64,000 bases of DNA from Bacillota bacterium (lineage in GTDB: Bacteria; Bacillota; Clostridia; Lachnospirales; Lachnospiraceae), in assembly GCA_023457255.1 (NCBI GenBank), contig JAEWMB010000012.1, positions 44,899-108,898 on the forward strand, read 5' to 3'. Under the pieces are notes generated by a model that searched no databases, was not told the DNA's origin, and saw only the letters and a program-made list of their open reading frames with translations. Positions 54,559-63,994 of this stretch are shown here, one piece after another. Position numbers and translations under genes: made by a program. The first letter of the stretch is position 1. Every line of letters starts with the position of its first letter.

Positions 54559-55947
54559 ATGGAAAAGACAATGGAGAAAATTGTTGCTCTAGCTAAGGCA
54601 AGAGGTTTTGTATATCCGGGGTCTGAAATCTATGGCGGACTTGCGAACACTTGGGATTACGGTAATCTTGGTGTTGAGCTTAAGAATAATGTAAAGAAAG
54701 CTTGGTGGACTAAGTTTATTCAGCAGAATCCATATAATGTTGGTGTAGATTGTGCCATCTTAATGAACCCACAGACTTGGGTAGCAAGCGGACACCTTGG
54801 CAGCTTCTCTGATCCATTAATGGATTGTAAGGAATGCCATGAACGATTCCGTGCGGATAAAGTAATTGAAGATTATGCGTCAGAGAATAATCTTACCTTA
54901 GAAGGCTCTGTTGATGCGTGGCCTCATGAGGAAATGTCTGCATACATTGAGAAGAACAATATTCCTTGTCCAACCTGTGGAAAACATAATTTTACGGATA
55001 TCCGCCAGTTTAATTTAATGTTTAAAACTTTTCAGGGTGTTACCGAAGATGCAAAAAATACGGTATATTTAAGACCGGAAACAGCACAAGGTATTTTTGT
55101 AAACTTTAAAAATGTTCAGAGAACATCCAGAAAGAAGATTCCATTTGGTATCGGACAGATCGGTAAGTCTTTCCGTAATGAAATTACTCCTGGTAACTTC
55201 ACGTTCCGTACCAGGGAGTTTGAGCAGATGGAGTTGGAATTCTTCTGCGAGCCAGATACAGACCTTGAATGGTTTGCATACTGGAAACAGTTCTGTATTG
55301 ACTGGCTGTTAACACTCGGTATCAAAGAAGATGAGATGCGTGTACGTGACCATGAGAAAGAAGAATTATCCTTCTATTCCAAAGCAACAACAGATATTGA
55401 ATTCCTATTCCCATTTGGCTGGGGAGAGCTTTGGGGTATTGCAGATAGAACAGATTATGATTTAACACAACATCAGAATGTATCCAAAGAAGATATGAGT
55501 TACTTTGATGATGAAAAGGGTCAAAGATACATTCCTTATGTGATTGAGCCGTCGTTAGGAGCCGACCGTGTAACCTTAGCTTTTCTTTGTGCAGCATATG
55601 ATGAAGAAGAAATTGCGGAAGGTGATGTTCGTACAGTACTTCATTTTCATCCGGCAATAGCACCGGTTAAAATCGGTGTGCTTCCATTGTCAAAGAAGCT
55701 GGGCGAGAATGCGGAAAAGATTTATTCAGACCTAAGCAAGTATTATAACTGTGAATTTGATGACAGGGGAAATATTGGAAAGCGTTATAGAAGACAGGAT
55801 GAGATTGGTACTCCATTCTGTATCACTTATGATTTTGAGTCTGAAACAGATGGTGCAGTTACTGTTCGTGACCGTGATACAATGGAACAGGAAAGAATTA
55901 AAATTGAAGACTTAAAGACTTATTTTGAGAAGAAATTTGAATTCTAA
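54559..55947 (+). CDS. glyS: Glycyl-tRNA synthetase (dimeric type)
   Basis: A 462-residue homodimeric class II GlyRS. It shows RGFVYPGSEIYGG near the N-terminus, the class II motif 2 around FRNEITPGNFTFRTREFEQME and motif 3 EPSLGADRVTLAF, with an anticodon-binding domain at the end. GAGGATG seven bases before 54559 favours this ATG over an in-frame GTG at 54544. The length is normal for bacterial dimeric GlyRS, not the alpha2beta2 form. Confidence 0.97.
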   Translation: MEKTMEKIVALAKARGFVYPGSEIYGGLANTWDYGNLGVELKNNVKKAWWTKFIQQNPYNVGVDCAILMNPQTWVASGHLGSFSDPLMDCKECHERFRADKVIEDYASENNLTLEGSVDAWPHEEMSAYIEKNNIPCPTCGKHNFTDIRQFNLMFKTFQGVTEDAKNTVYLRPETAQGIFVNFKNVQRTSRKKIPFGIGQIGKSFRNEITPGNFTFRTREFEQMELEFFCEPDTDLEWFAYWKQFCIDWLLTLGIKEDEMRVRDHEKEELSFYSKATTDIEFLFPFGWGELWGIADRTDYDLTQHQNVSKEDMSYFDDEKGQRYIPYVIEPSLGADRVTLAFLCAAYDEEEIAEGDVRTVLHFHPAIAPVKIGVLPLSKKLGENAEKIYSDLSKYYNCEFDDRGNIGKRYRRQDEIGTPFCITYDFESETDGAVTVRDRDTMEQERIKIEDLKTYFEKKFEF

Positions 55948-56087
55948 TCAATGGGTTAGAATGAAAGAAAATAGTATACGGTAACTGTAGCTTTTCCTAT
56001 AAAACAGAGAAAAGCAGGTGAGTGTGCTTTTTCCTTGTTTTTATCACAGTACCGGTTTGCAGGATTTTAATTTTTATAAAACAGGAG

Positions 56088-56132
56088 AAAAGGTAACATA
56101 CCAGTTATATGAGTATGTTACCTTTCTTTTTT
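56088..56132 (+). terminator. Rho-independent terminator after glyS
   Basis: AAAGGTAACATA pairs with TATGTTACCTTT, followed by CTTTTTT. Confidence 0.85.
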
Positions 56133-56763
56133 ATGCACAAGTTTAATAAAAATCACTCACTCTGTGAAGGGGCTTTGCTCGCTTGAATGCTATAGGGATG
56201 GGCGGTCAAAATTTCTCTGTACCATATAAGTGAAACGCTATCGGAAAAGGGCGAAGTAATATATTGACTAAAATATGGGGGATATCCGCCTCTCCGGAGT
56301 AATAATGGGTGGGTAATGGGCAGAGTTTACGTTACCTGAAGGAGAAGGGCAGGATGGAGGGATTATCCTTAAAAGTCTGTTTGGGGAAGAGTACTGGATT
56401 CGAGGGAGTTGAAAAAAATGTAAGTTCTTACTTTTTTTAGAGAATCAAACTTGTATGTTAACCGAGTTCAAAAAATGTAGAAAAATCCATAGTGTACGGC
56501 ATTGAAAAAAATAGAATTATTTTGTATAAGTACTACATATCCAGGCTGATTTTGCTTCGACAATTTAGTAATTATTACTTCGATATTTACTATAAGGAAG
56601 AAAAGATTTTTGATAAATGTAAGCACTTTCAAAGTTATCTACATTTTTTTGTACATATTGTTCTATGTAAGTATTTACAAAAACTGCTTTTAAGTATTTG
56701 TGAACAATGTACAAAAATATAGCTAAAAATGTCGTAAAAAATATCGAATAATTCAAAAAAGTA
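56133..56763 (+). other. Long intergenic region before ppdK, no recognised gene
   Basis: About 630 bases. The first 300 (to about 56420) are notably GC-richer than the rest and contain runs such as GGGGGATATCCGCC and GGGTGGGTAATGGGC, which could be a remnant or an RNA. A short terminator-like element at 56411-56439 has AAAAAAA-GTAAG pairing with CTTAC-TTTTTTT. The remainder up to 56760 is very AT-rich. I see no protein with a ribosome binding site and no known riboswitch. Confidence 0.3.
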
Positions 56764-56792
56764 TTTTCAATGGATAAACAATGTGCTATAAT
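56764..56792 (+). promoter_or_regulatory. Promoter for ppdK
   Basis: TTTTCA at 56764-56769, a 17-base spacer ending in TGC and a perfect TATAAT at 56787-56792. The leader is about 90 bases. Confidence 0.7.
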
Positions 56793-56890
56793 CGTATATG
56801 GCGACTATAGTCAGGCTTTCAAAATTGATTAAAAAGTACATAAGGACAAGCCTCAATATATAGTCAAATATTTTTAGGAGGTAATACCAC

Positions 56891-59512
56891 ATGGCAAAAT
56901 GGGTGTATATGTTCAAAGAAGGCAACGCCACTATGAAAAACCTTCTTGGCGGTAAGGGTGCTAACTTAGCAGAAATGACTAACCTTGGTCTTCCTATTCC
57001 ACAAGGTTTTACTGTTACTACAGAAGCTTGTACCGACTATTACAACAACGGCAAGAAAGTCACAGATGAAGTACAAACTCAGATTTTTGAGGCACTTGGC
57101 AAGCTGGAAGAAATGCAAGGAAAGAAATTCGGCGATAATGAAGATCCTTTATTAGTTTCTGTACGTTCCGGTTCTAGAGCTTCTATGCCTGGTATGATGG
57201 ATACTATTTTGAATCTTGGTTTAAATGATATTGCGGTAGAAGGATTCGCAGCGAAAACAGGTAATCCAAGATTTGCATACGATTCTTACAGACGTTTCAT
57301 CCAGATGTTCTCTGATGTTGTTATGGAGATGAGCAAGACCTTCTTCGAAGGAATCTTAGATGAAATCAAAGAATCAAAGGGTGCTAAATTTGATACTGAT
57401 TTAACTGCCGATGATTTAAAAGAAGTTATTGCAAAATATAAAACAATCTACAAAAACAAGATGGGAGAAGAATTCCCGCAAGATCCCAAGGTTCAGTTAA
57501 TGGAGGCTGTTAAGGCAGTATTTCGTTCCTGGGACAATCCACGTGCTATTGTTTACCGTCGTATGAATGATATCCCTGGTGATTGGGGTACTGCAGTAAA
57601 CGTACAGGCAATGGTATTTGGTAATATGGGTAACACCTCCGGTACCGGTGTAGCATTTACACGTAATCCTTCCACCGGTGATAACGGTATCTACGGTGAG
57701 TATTTAATCAATGCTCAGGGAGAGGATGTTGTTGCTGGTATTAGAACACCTCAGCCTATTACAAGATTAGCAGAGGATCTTCCGGACTGCTATAAGCAAT
57801 TTATAGAGATTGCAAATAAATTAGAAAATCATTATCTCGATATGCAGGATATGGAGTTTACGATTCAGGAAGGTAAATTATACTTCTTACAGACACGTAA
57901 TGGTAAGAGAACAGCTCCTGCTGCAATCAAGATTGCTTGTGATTTAGTAGATGAAGGAAAAATTACTCCACAGGAAGCGGTTCTTCGTATTGATGCGAAG
58001 TCCTTAGATCAGCTATTACATCCTACTTTTGATCCAAAGGCATTAAAAGAGGGGAAAGTAATTGGAGCTGCCCTGCCAGCATCTCCAGGTGCTGCTGCTG
58101 GTAAGGTTTACTTTACCGCAGACGAAGCGAAAGAAGCTCATGAGAGAGGTGAAAGAGTCATCTTAGCTCGCCTTGAAACTTCTCCGGAAGATATCGAGGG
58201 TATGCATGCAGCTGAGGGTATTTTAACCGTACGTGGTGGTATGACCTCTCACGCAGCAGTAGTTGCACGTGGTATGGGTACTGCATGTGTATCCGGCTGC
58301 GGAGAGATTAAGATGAATGAAGAAGAAAAGTATTTCGAGCTTGGTGGAGAAAGAATTGTCGAAGGTGATTACATCTCCTTAGACGGTTCCACCGGTAAGA
58401 TTTATCTTGGAGATATTAAGACAATTGAAGCCAGCGTAAGCGGATACTTTGGAAGAATTATGGAGTGGTCTGATGAATTTAGAACACTTCAGGTTAGAAC
58501 AAATGCGGATACTCCTACAGATACTTTAAATGCAGTGAAGTTAGGTGCGGAAGGCATTGGTCTTTGCCGTACGGAGCACATGTTCTTTGAACCGGAAAGA
58601 ATTCCTAAGATTCGTAAGATGATTTTAAGCAAGACTGTAGAAGGAAGAGAATCTGCGTTAAATGAGCTTCTTGAATTCCAGAAAGCAGACTTTAAGGCTA
58701 TGTTCGAAGCACTCGAAGGAAAGCCAATGACAGTTCGTTACTTAGATCCGCCTCTACATGAGTTTGTTCCAACAGATCCGGAGGATATTGCAGAACTTGC
58801 TAAGGATATGGGTCTTACGGTTGCTGAAGTTAAGGCTACCTGTAATTCTCTTCATGAGTTCAATCCAATGATGGGTCACAGAGGCTGCCGTCTTGCCGTA
58901 ACATATCCGGAAATTGCTAGAATGCAGACTCGTGCTGTAATGGAAGCCGCTATTGAAGTGAAGAATGAGAAGGGGTATGATATCGTACCAGAAATCATGA
59001 TTCCACTTGTTGGTGAGAAGAAGGAGTTAAAATTTGTTAAGGATATCGTAGTTGAAACAGCAGAACTAGTAAAGAAAGAGAAGAATTCCGACATTCCATA
59101 CCATATTGGTACTATGATTGAGATTCCTCGTGCAGCTTTACTTGCTGATGAGATTGCAGAAGAGGCAGAATTCTTCTCCTTCGGTACAAATGACTTAACT
59201 CAGATGACCTTTGGTTTCTCTCGTGATGATGCCGGTAAGTTCTTAGATGCTTATTATAAGAGTAAGATTTATGAGTCCGATCCATTTGCAAGACTTGACC
59301 AAAACGGGGTTGGACAATTGGTTCAGATGGCTTGCGAAAAGGGCAGACAGGTTCGTCCAAACATTAAACTTGGAATCTGCGGTGAGCACGGCGGCGATCC
59401 ATCTTCCGTTGAATTCTGCCATAAGGCCGGTTTAACCTATGTTTCCTGTTCTCCATACCGTGTACCAATTGCTAGATTGGCAGCAGCACAGGCAGTATTG
59501 AATCAAAAGTAG
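56891..59512 (+). CDS. ppdK: Pyruvate, phosphate dikinase
   Basis: An 873-residue PPDK interconverting pyruvate, ATP and phosphate with phosphoenolpyruvate, AMP and pyrophosphate. It is central to PPi-linked glycolysis in clostridia. The ATP-grasp domain, the swivelling phosphohistidine domain with H454 in GGMTSHAAVVARGMG, and the PEP-binding barrel with C830 in GICGEHGGD are all present at the positions known from the Clostridium symbiosum enzyme (one residue earlier). AGGAGG precedes the ATG. Its strong codon bias and promoter suggest high expression. Confidence 0.98.
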   Translation: MAKWVYMFKEGNATMKNLLGGKGANLAEMTNLGLPIPQGFTVTTEACTDYYNNGKKVTDEVQTQIFEALGKLEEMQGKKFGDNEDPLLVSVRSGSRASMPGMMDTILNLGLNDIAVEGFAAKTGNPRFAYDSYRRFIQMFSDVVMEMSKTFFEGILDEIKESKGAKFDTDLTADDLKEVIAKYKTIYKNKMGEEFPQDPKVQLMEAVKAVFRSWDNPRAIVYRRMNDIPGDWGTAVNVQAMVFGNMGNTSGTGVAFTRNPSTGDNGIYGEYLINAQGEDVVAGIRTPQPITRLAEDLPDCYKQFIEIANKLENHYLDMQDMEFTIQEGKLYFLQTRNGKRTAPAAIKIACDLVDEGKITPQEAVLRIDAKSLDQLLHPTFDPKALKEGKVIGAALPASPGAAAGKVYFTADEAKEAHERGERVILARLETSPEDIEGMHAAEGILTVRGGMTSHAAVVARGMGTACVSGCGEIKMNEEEKYFELGGERIVEGDYISLDGSTGKIYLGDIKTIEASVSGYFGRIMEWSDEFRTLQVRTNADTPTDTLNAVKLGAEGIGLCRTEHMFFEPERIPKIRKMILSKTVEGRESALNELLEFQKADFKAMFEALEGKPMTVRYLDPPLHEFVPTDPEDIAELAKDMGLTVAEVKATCNSLHEFNPMMGHRGCRLAVTYPEIARMQTRAVMEAAIEVKNEKGYDIVPEIMIPLVGEKKELKFVKDIVVETAELVKKEKNSDIPYHIGTMIEIPRAALLADEIAEEAEFFSFGTNDLTQMTFGFSRDDAGKFLDAYYKSKIYESDPFARLDQNGVGQLVQMACEKGRQVRPNIKLGICGEHGGDPSSVEFCHKAGLTYVSCSPYRVPIARLAAAQAVLNQK

Positions 59513-59634
59513 GCGAATTCAAACTCTTCGAGCATACGATAGATTTTGATGAAGCAAAAGAATATAGAAAAAGCTATGGAGCATATCTAAGACGGAATCA
59601 GTGGGATGATATCACTGTTGAGGTCTGGATATAG
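59497..59634 (+). pseudogene. Coding-like remnant after ppdK
   Basis: A reading frame overlaps the end of ppdK and runs to a stop at 59632-59634. It encodes GEFKLFEHTIDFDEAKEYRK and about 22 further residues ending in DDITVEVWI. There is no start codon with a ribosome binding site. It looks like the 3' end of a lost gene, but it is too short to name. Confidence 0.3.
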
Positions 59635-59651
59635 CTAAATAGCAGTATAAG

Positions 59652-59697
59652 AAGGCACTATCATTTGTAGAAATATAAGTGATAGTGCCTTTTTTTA
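59652..59697 (+). terminator. Rho-independent terminator
   Basis: AAGGCACTATCA pairs with TGATAGTGCCTT, followed by TTTTTTT. It ends the ppdK transcript. Confidence 0.88.
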
Positions 59698-59773
59698 TTC
59701 TATTGGATAGAAGAGGAAAGAATGATGTGGTAATATATTATCAAGTAAGTGTTAGCTAAATGGTGGAGGAATT

Positions 59774-61411
59774 ATGAATATGGGGTTATTTATGTTTGAA
59801 GTTAGGACAATTTGGAAGGAATTAAATATACCAAATACTCTAGTAAAAGAACGTTTTAAAAAGTATTTTGGCGAACATACATATCAAATTGAAAACAGGA
59901 ATGAAGCAATAAGATTATTAAGTGAGATAATAAATGAATTACAAATAAAATTTTGTGATAGAATCAAAACAAATAATGTACAGGGAGTTATCAGAGATTT
60001 ATATAAAGTTTTAGATGAATGTTATCATATTTATATTCGTGAAAAAGAAGCTAGAACGGATATGGTTTATAAGAATATCAATGTTCCTTCAGTTACAGAT
60101 ACTTTCGAAAAAAATAGAAATATTGCTAAAAATATTATTGATGCTACTAATATCTGGATTGAAAATTGTGTATTGCATCAACATGAAGAAAAAGGAAAAT
60201 TTCATGATGAAGCATTTGAATTAGACTGTGAGTTATTGATTGAGTTATTTATTTATGGTTTGGCTTCACAATCTATGTCACTTCTAGTCTTAAGTAAGAA
60301 ATTTAGAGAAAAAGAATTGTTTTATGGTTTAAAAATCGCACCGGATGAAGATATACCAGCCGAAGTTATAAAAGAGCATCCAGTGATTTATTTTAGTACG
60401 TTAATAGCTGGTAATCAAAATGTTTTAGCTCCAGTCCCCCTATCACTAGAAGATAATGATTCGGAATTTGAAATCGGTTTTTATAAAGAGAATAAGGAAA
60501 AATTTCTGGTGATTCTTGCACTTTTTAATTCATGCCAGAAATATTTACTATATGATGGTAAAGTTGCACTTACTACGATTTCAAAAAAGCAATTTATTGA
60601 TTTTATTGAAGGTGCAACGAATCCGCCAGTAAAAGGAGAAAGTATATTGAATAAATTTACTTTAACCAAAGAAAATCTTTCAACACAATTGAAAAAGGGA
60701 GAGTCGATTATATGGCTGATAGGTGCGAACAAAATCCGCCATGAGTTGAGGCCATTTGTATTATTAGAAAATGATAGAGTTATGATTTCATTTTGTGCAT
60801 TACATCAAGCATTACAAATGTGGGCTTCATATTCAAGCAATGGAGGAATGTGTTATACAAATGCAAAAGATGAATTGACTTTAGCAATTGAAAAAAGAAA
60901 TAAAGAATTATCAAATATTCTTATAGAAAGACTGCAAAGTAGCTTATGTAGGCATTATACTCCATATAATGAAATAGAGGTCAAATATGATAGAATATTT
61001 GGAAAAAGAGAAATTAATTATGGGGATTTTGATATAGTATTTTTTGCAAGGGAAACGCAAGAGTTATTTTTGATAGAAGCAAAGTTTTTTTCGGATTCAC
61101 TAACCAGTAGCGGGATAGTAACTGATTATGAAAAATTATTTGTAGAGGATGGATATTTTGATAGGTGTAGACGTAGATATGACTTAATTCTTAAGGAAGC
61201 TGACAAAGTTAAAGAGTTTATCGGTGCTGCAAAAGAAACGATTAAAGTACATCTATTGTTTGTCTCTTCAAAACCGCTGGATATAGAATTGCAAGATAAG
61301 GATGAGATAACTACATTTTTATGCATGGAAAACCTTGATAAATATTTAGAGGGAAAGTTTTTAGATATTGATAATGAAAGTATTGTTGTTAGGCCAACTA
61401 TAGAAATTTAA
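59774..61411 (+). CDS. Protein with C-terminal PD-(D/E)XK nuclease core, unknown function
   Basis: A 545-residue soluble protein that I do not recognise over its full length. The C-terminal part contains a PD-(D/E)XK-type core: NYGDFDIVFF with D418 and D420, followed by LFLIEAKF with E435 and K437, flanked by a basic segment (RCRRRYDLI). The first 400 residues are mostly helical with a cluster at CELLIELFIYGLASQSMSLL and no known motif. GGAGG precedes the ATG. The codon use is much more AT-rich than in the core genes to the left. It is followed after 31 bases by a membrane-protein gene and then by IS elements, a setting typical for mobile defence genes. Function is inferred only from fold and context. 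Confidence 0.55.
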   Translation: MNMGLFMFEVRTIWKELNIPNTLVKERFKKYFGEHTYQIENRNEAIRLLSEIINELQIKFCDRIKTNNVQGVIRDLYKVLDECYHIYIREKEARTDMVYKNINVPSVTDTFEKNRNIAKNIIDATNIWIENCVLHQHEEKGKFHDEAFELDCELLIELFIYGLASQSMSLLVLSKKFREKELFYGLKIAPDEDIPAEVIKEHPVIYFSTLIAGNQNVLAPVPLSLEDNDSEFEIGFYKENKEKFLVILALFNSCQKYLLYDGKVALTTISKKQFIDFIEGATNPPVKGESILNKFTLTKENLSTQLKKGESIIWLIGANKIRHELRPFVLLENDRVMISFCALHQALQMWASYSSNGGMCYTNAKDELTLAIEKRNKELSNILIERLQSSLCRHYTPYNEIEVKYDRIFGKREINYGDFDIVFFARETQELFLIEAKFFSDSLTSSGIVTDYEKLFVEDGYFDRCRRRYDLILKEADKVKEFIGAAKETIKVHLLFVSSKPLDIELQDKDEITTFLCMENLDKYLEGKFLDIDNESIVVRPTIEI

Positions 61412-61442
61412 TAAAAGCACGGTACCGGGAGGAAAATTATAT

Positions 61443-62120
61443 TTGAATGAAATAACCAAAATTGTAGAAAAAATTTTAGAAGTGTATAATAATTTTTTTG
61501 CGGAAATAATTTTAGTGACTATCATTGCTTTAATTATTATAGCAATTAATTTAAAAAAACAGAGAGATAATGATGAGAATAAAAAATGGTATAGCTATAA
61601 TACAGTAATTAAGAATGAAATAGTACAGATGATAGTGCAGGTTATAATATTTTTATTTCTAATAATACTGCTTAAAGAATCTTTTTATATAGACATATTA
61701 TATCTATTTCAATTTAATAAATATTGGAAAATTTTTTTTACAATATGGATTGTTTTTCATTTAAAGTCTGCGAAATTATTGTATAGTCGACTAGAATTTC
61801 ATGATTTCTTAAATAATGTAATAGATGGTAAATATTCATACACGAGTCCAGAAAATATTTACTTAAACAGTATAGATGAATATCAAATGAATTATGAATT
61901 AGAATTTGAAAAGCTAGGAGTTTTAAAATCGATTGCCCCAGTTTCATTAATACCACTTATTGTAGGATATGTCCTTGAAGGTAAAAATATTATAGTTAAC
62001 TGGAATTGGTATACAGTTGCTATTTTTATAATTTTATTTATATATATTTATAAATTATGGAAAACTTATAAATATTTAAAAATATGGAAGGTGAGATGTA
62101 AAACCAGATGCATTTTTTGA
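61443..62120 (+). CDS. Multi-pass membrane protein, possible partner of the nuclease; 3' end disturbed
   Basis: A 225-residue membrane protein with a TTG start after GGGAGGA. Hydrophobic helices lie near 17-37, 62-79, 84-105 and 160-205 (two). It has no recognisable domain. It follows the nuclease gene with 31 bases between them, so the pair is probably one operon. The last codons (KTRCIF and stop) run into sequence belonging to an IS256-type transposase fragment, so the natural C-terminus may have been lost or replaced. Confidence 0.5.
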   Translation: MNEITKIVEKILEVYNNFFAEIILVTIIALIIIAINLKKQRDNDENKKWYSYNTVIKNEIVQMIVQVIIFLFLIILLKESFYIDILYLFQFNKYWKIFFTIWIVFHLKSAKLLYSRLEFHDFLNNVIDGKYSYTSPENIYLNSIDEYQMNYELEFEKLGVLKSIAPVSLIPLIVGYVLEGKNIIVNWNWYTVAIFIILFIYIYKLWKTYKYLKIWKVRCKTRCIF

Positions 62121-62229
62121 GAGCATTAACATCAGTACCATTCTTAACTGGATTATCCTTCAGGTATCCACTTACCATTTCTCGTAGAGCCTGTCTTTCG
62201 GGAGACTCATCCCTTCTTCTCTTTGCCAT
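62113..62229 (-). pseudogene. 5' fragment of an IS256-family transposase
   Basis: On the minus strand, a start at 62229 preceded by TTGGAGG encodes MAKRRRDESPERQALREMV followed by SGYLKDNPVKNGTDVNAL, which looks like the N-terminus of IS256 (mutator)-type transposases. Similarity stops after about 38 residues, near 62116, where the sequence joins the membrane-protein gene. The rest of the transposase (about 350 residues) is missing. Confidence 0.55.
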
Positions 62230-62306
62230 AAAATAAAACCTCCAAACTCAGTAATTTTATTTTACATCAGTTTGAAGGTTTACACAAACTTTGGGATGCT
62301 CCCTAT
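62113..62306. mobile_element. Remnant of an IS256-type element
   Basis: The fragment contains the transposase start and an outer end whose sequence includes GTTTACACAAACTTTGGGA, resembling IS256 terminal repeats. Its other end and most of the transposase gene are deleted. It abuts the IS30-type element at about 62307. Confidence 0.5.
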
Positions 62307-63994
62307 TTGTAAACGAAACGCAACTTTTACCCCTGTTTTTAAGCGAGAATCTATTTTTGTAACCAAGATGCAGTTTGATTTTTACTGAAAATCGTCGTAT
62401 TATACTTATATAACTGCATGCCAAAGGGAGGTCAACTCTCGCTCGACTTTTTTGTAGTCGGAGAATCCACCCCTGTTTGTGTGGCTATGAACAGGGATTG
62501 GCGGCTTAACAGTTTACAGGTTACATTATTTCTTTAAAAGAGAAGGTTTTAGTAGAATGTCTCCAGCGGATACTGGTTCACATACAAGCTTTTCTAAAAC
62601 TTTTTCACCGTGGTAAAAGCTGAATGTTTCGTATGGGCTACGATTATTCAGCTTTTTTCTTTTGTAGGAATTGATGTGATTCATCATTAAGTCAATATCA
62701 TCCTGTGTCAGTTGATCAAAGCTTGCTCCCTTTGGGAGAATCCTTCGTATTAACTCATGATTCACCTCAATGGCTCCCTTTTGATACGGCTTTCCAGCAT
62801 CACAGTAGTATATCCTTGTTTTCAATCCTGACAGCATATCCGGTTCTTCTATGGCTTTTGGATTAGAAAACTCACTGCCATTGTCTGTTAAGATGATTGG
62901 AAATAGATTCTTAAAGTTTCTGTCACCTAATAATTCATATAGATATGCGAATACGTCTGTCACAGATTTTGAGGTGTTCGCCTCCCTTAGAAACGCTAGC
63001 ATAAAGCTGGAATCCACAAAGTGAATGGTTAGAAGACATTTTCCACTCTTACTTCCAATGACAGAATCCATCTGCACCACTGCTGTATCAGGATTCTTCT
63101 CCATGAACTTTTCAAATGCTTCATATGATCGTCCAACACGGCAGCCTTTGTCTACTTTGAATTCTGGCTTTTTATATCGCTCTCGAAATCTTACCTTTCT
63201 TGGCAGATCCATATTTCGGACATCAAACAGACAAGCATCAATGTAGTTATACATCGTCTTTTCACTACACATAAGTTCATCCTTATGGTTGATATAAATC
63301 TGATGAAGAGACTGTCCCTGTTGCACCAATGGAGATAGGATTTGATTAAGGCGAATTATCTCTTGTTCGGCTACACACAGACCACTTCTAGACTCAGAAA
63401 TAGTCTCATTTGCCCTAATGTGCGCTTTCTCTGCATCATAAAAGTTCTTCACTAAAGAACACTTTCCTATCTCTGTACAACCATTGCATATGTAGGAGCA
63501 CGAAACCTGGCCCAACAGACTTCTTCGGTATAGTCAGGACAGCTTTGATTGCATAGATTGCAGTATTTACAGTAAAGAGCTCTCCGAGAACAGGCTTGAC
63601 CACAGATTCTTCTACGGTTACAAGCTTTACGATTTTTACAGGTATTATGAGCCTGACCTGGATAGCCTGTTGCAATTTCAGAACTATACTTACGACCTCT
63701 CTGGATATGGTGCTAGGGTCTTTCCCTAATCTGCGACTAATTTCTTTAAAGGAAAGGCCTTCCTTCAGATAACTCTGCAAATGAAGTCTTTCTTCATAAC
63801 TAAAAAATGCTGACATAATTTCCTCCAATCTGCCGCCAACAATCTCAGAATAGAGGATTACGTAAAAAAGTGCAAACAAAAAGACTGGCATACACCAATC
63901 TTTTGTAAGCTAAGATGCAACCTCTTAGCAGATATATATTTAACTATTCAAAAACTATTGATTGTAGTGGAAAGGGTTGCGTTTCATTTTACAA
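62307..63994 (-). mobile_element. IS30-family insertion sequence, inactive copy
   Basis: About 1.69 kb bounded by imperfect inverted repeats: TTGTAAACGAAACGCAAC at 62307-62324 and GTTGCGTTTCATTTTACAA at 63976-63994. It carries one IS30-type transposase gene on the minus strand, which is frameshifted. Target duplication is not clear from the flanks, since the window ends six bases beyond the right repeat. Confidence 0.75.
62526..63816 (-). pseudogene. IS30-family transposase broken by two frameshifts
   Basis: Starting at 63816 after GGAGGA, the first part MSAFFSYEERLHLQSYL and SFKEISRRLGKDPSTISREV is the IS30 helix-turn-helix. Near 63690 the meaning shifts to a second frame, which encodes a cysteine-rich region (CNRRRICGQACSRRALYCKY), and near 63510 it shifts to a third frame (CNGCTEIGKCSLVKNFYDAE) that continues through the DDE catalytic domain, with VVQMDSVIG, ILTDNGSEF and the Glu of KGAIEVNHELIRR. 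All three frames together give a complete IS30 protein of about 430 residues, so this is a recently broken copy or contains sequence errors. Confidence 0.8.

Noticed and set aside
56492..56722. A 76-codon reading frame in the AT-rich region before ppdK
   Set aside because: It begins at GTG with no ribosome binding site and its Tyr/Ile/Lys-rich translation is what AT-rich non-coding DNA gives.
62038..62229. The whole minus-strand 63-codon frame as a complete small gene
   Set aside because: Only the first 38 or so codons look like transposase; the rest is antisense to the membrane-protein gene.
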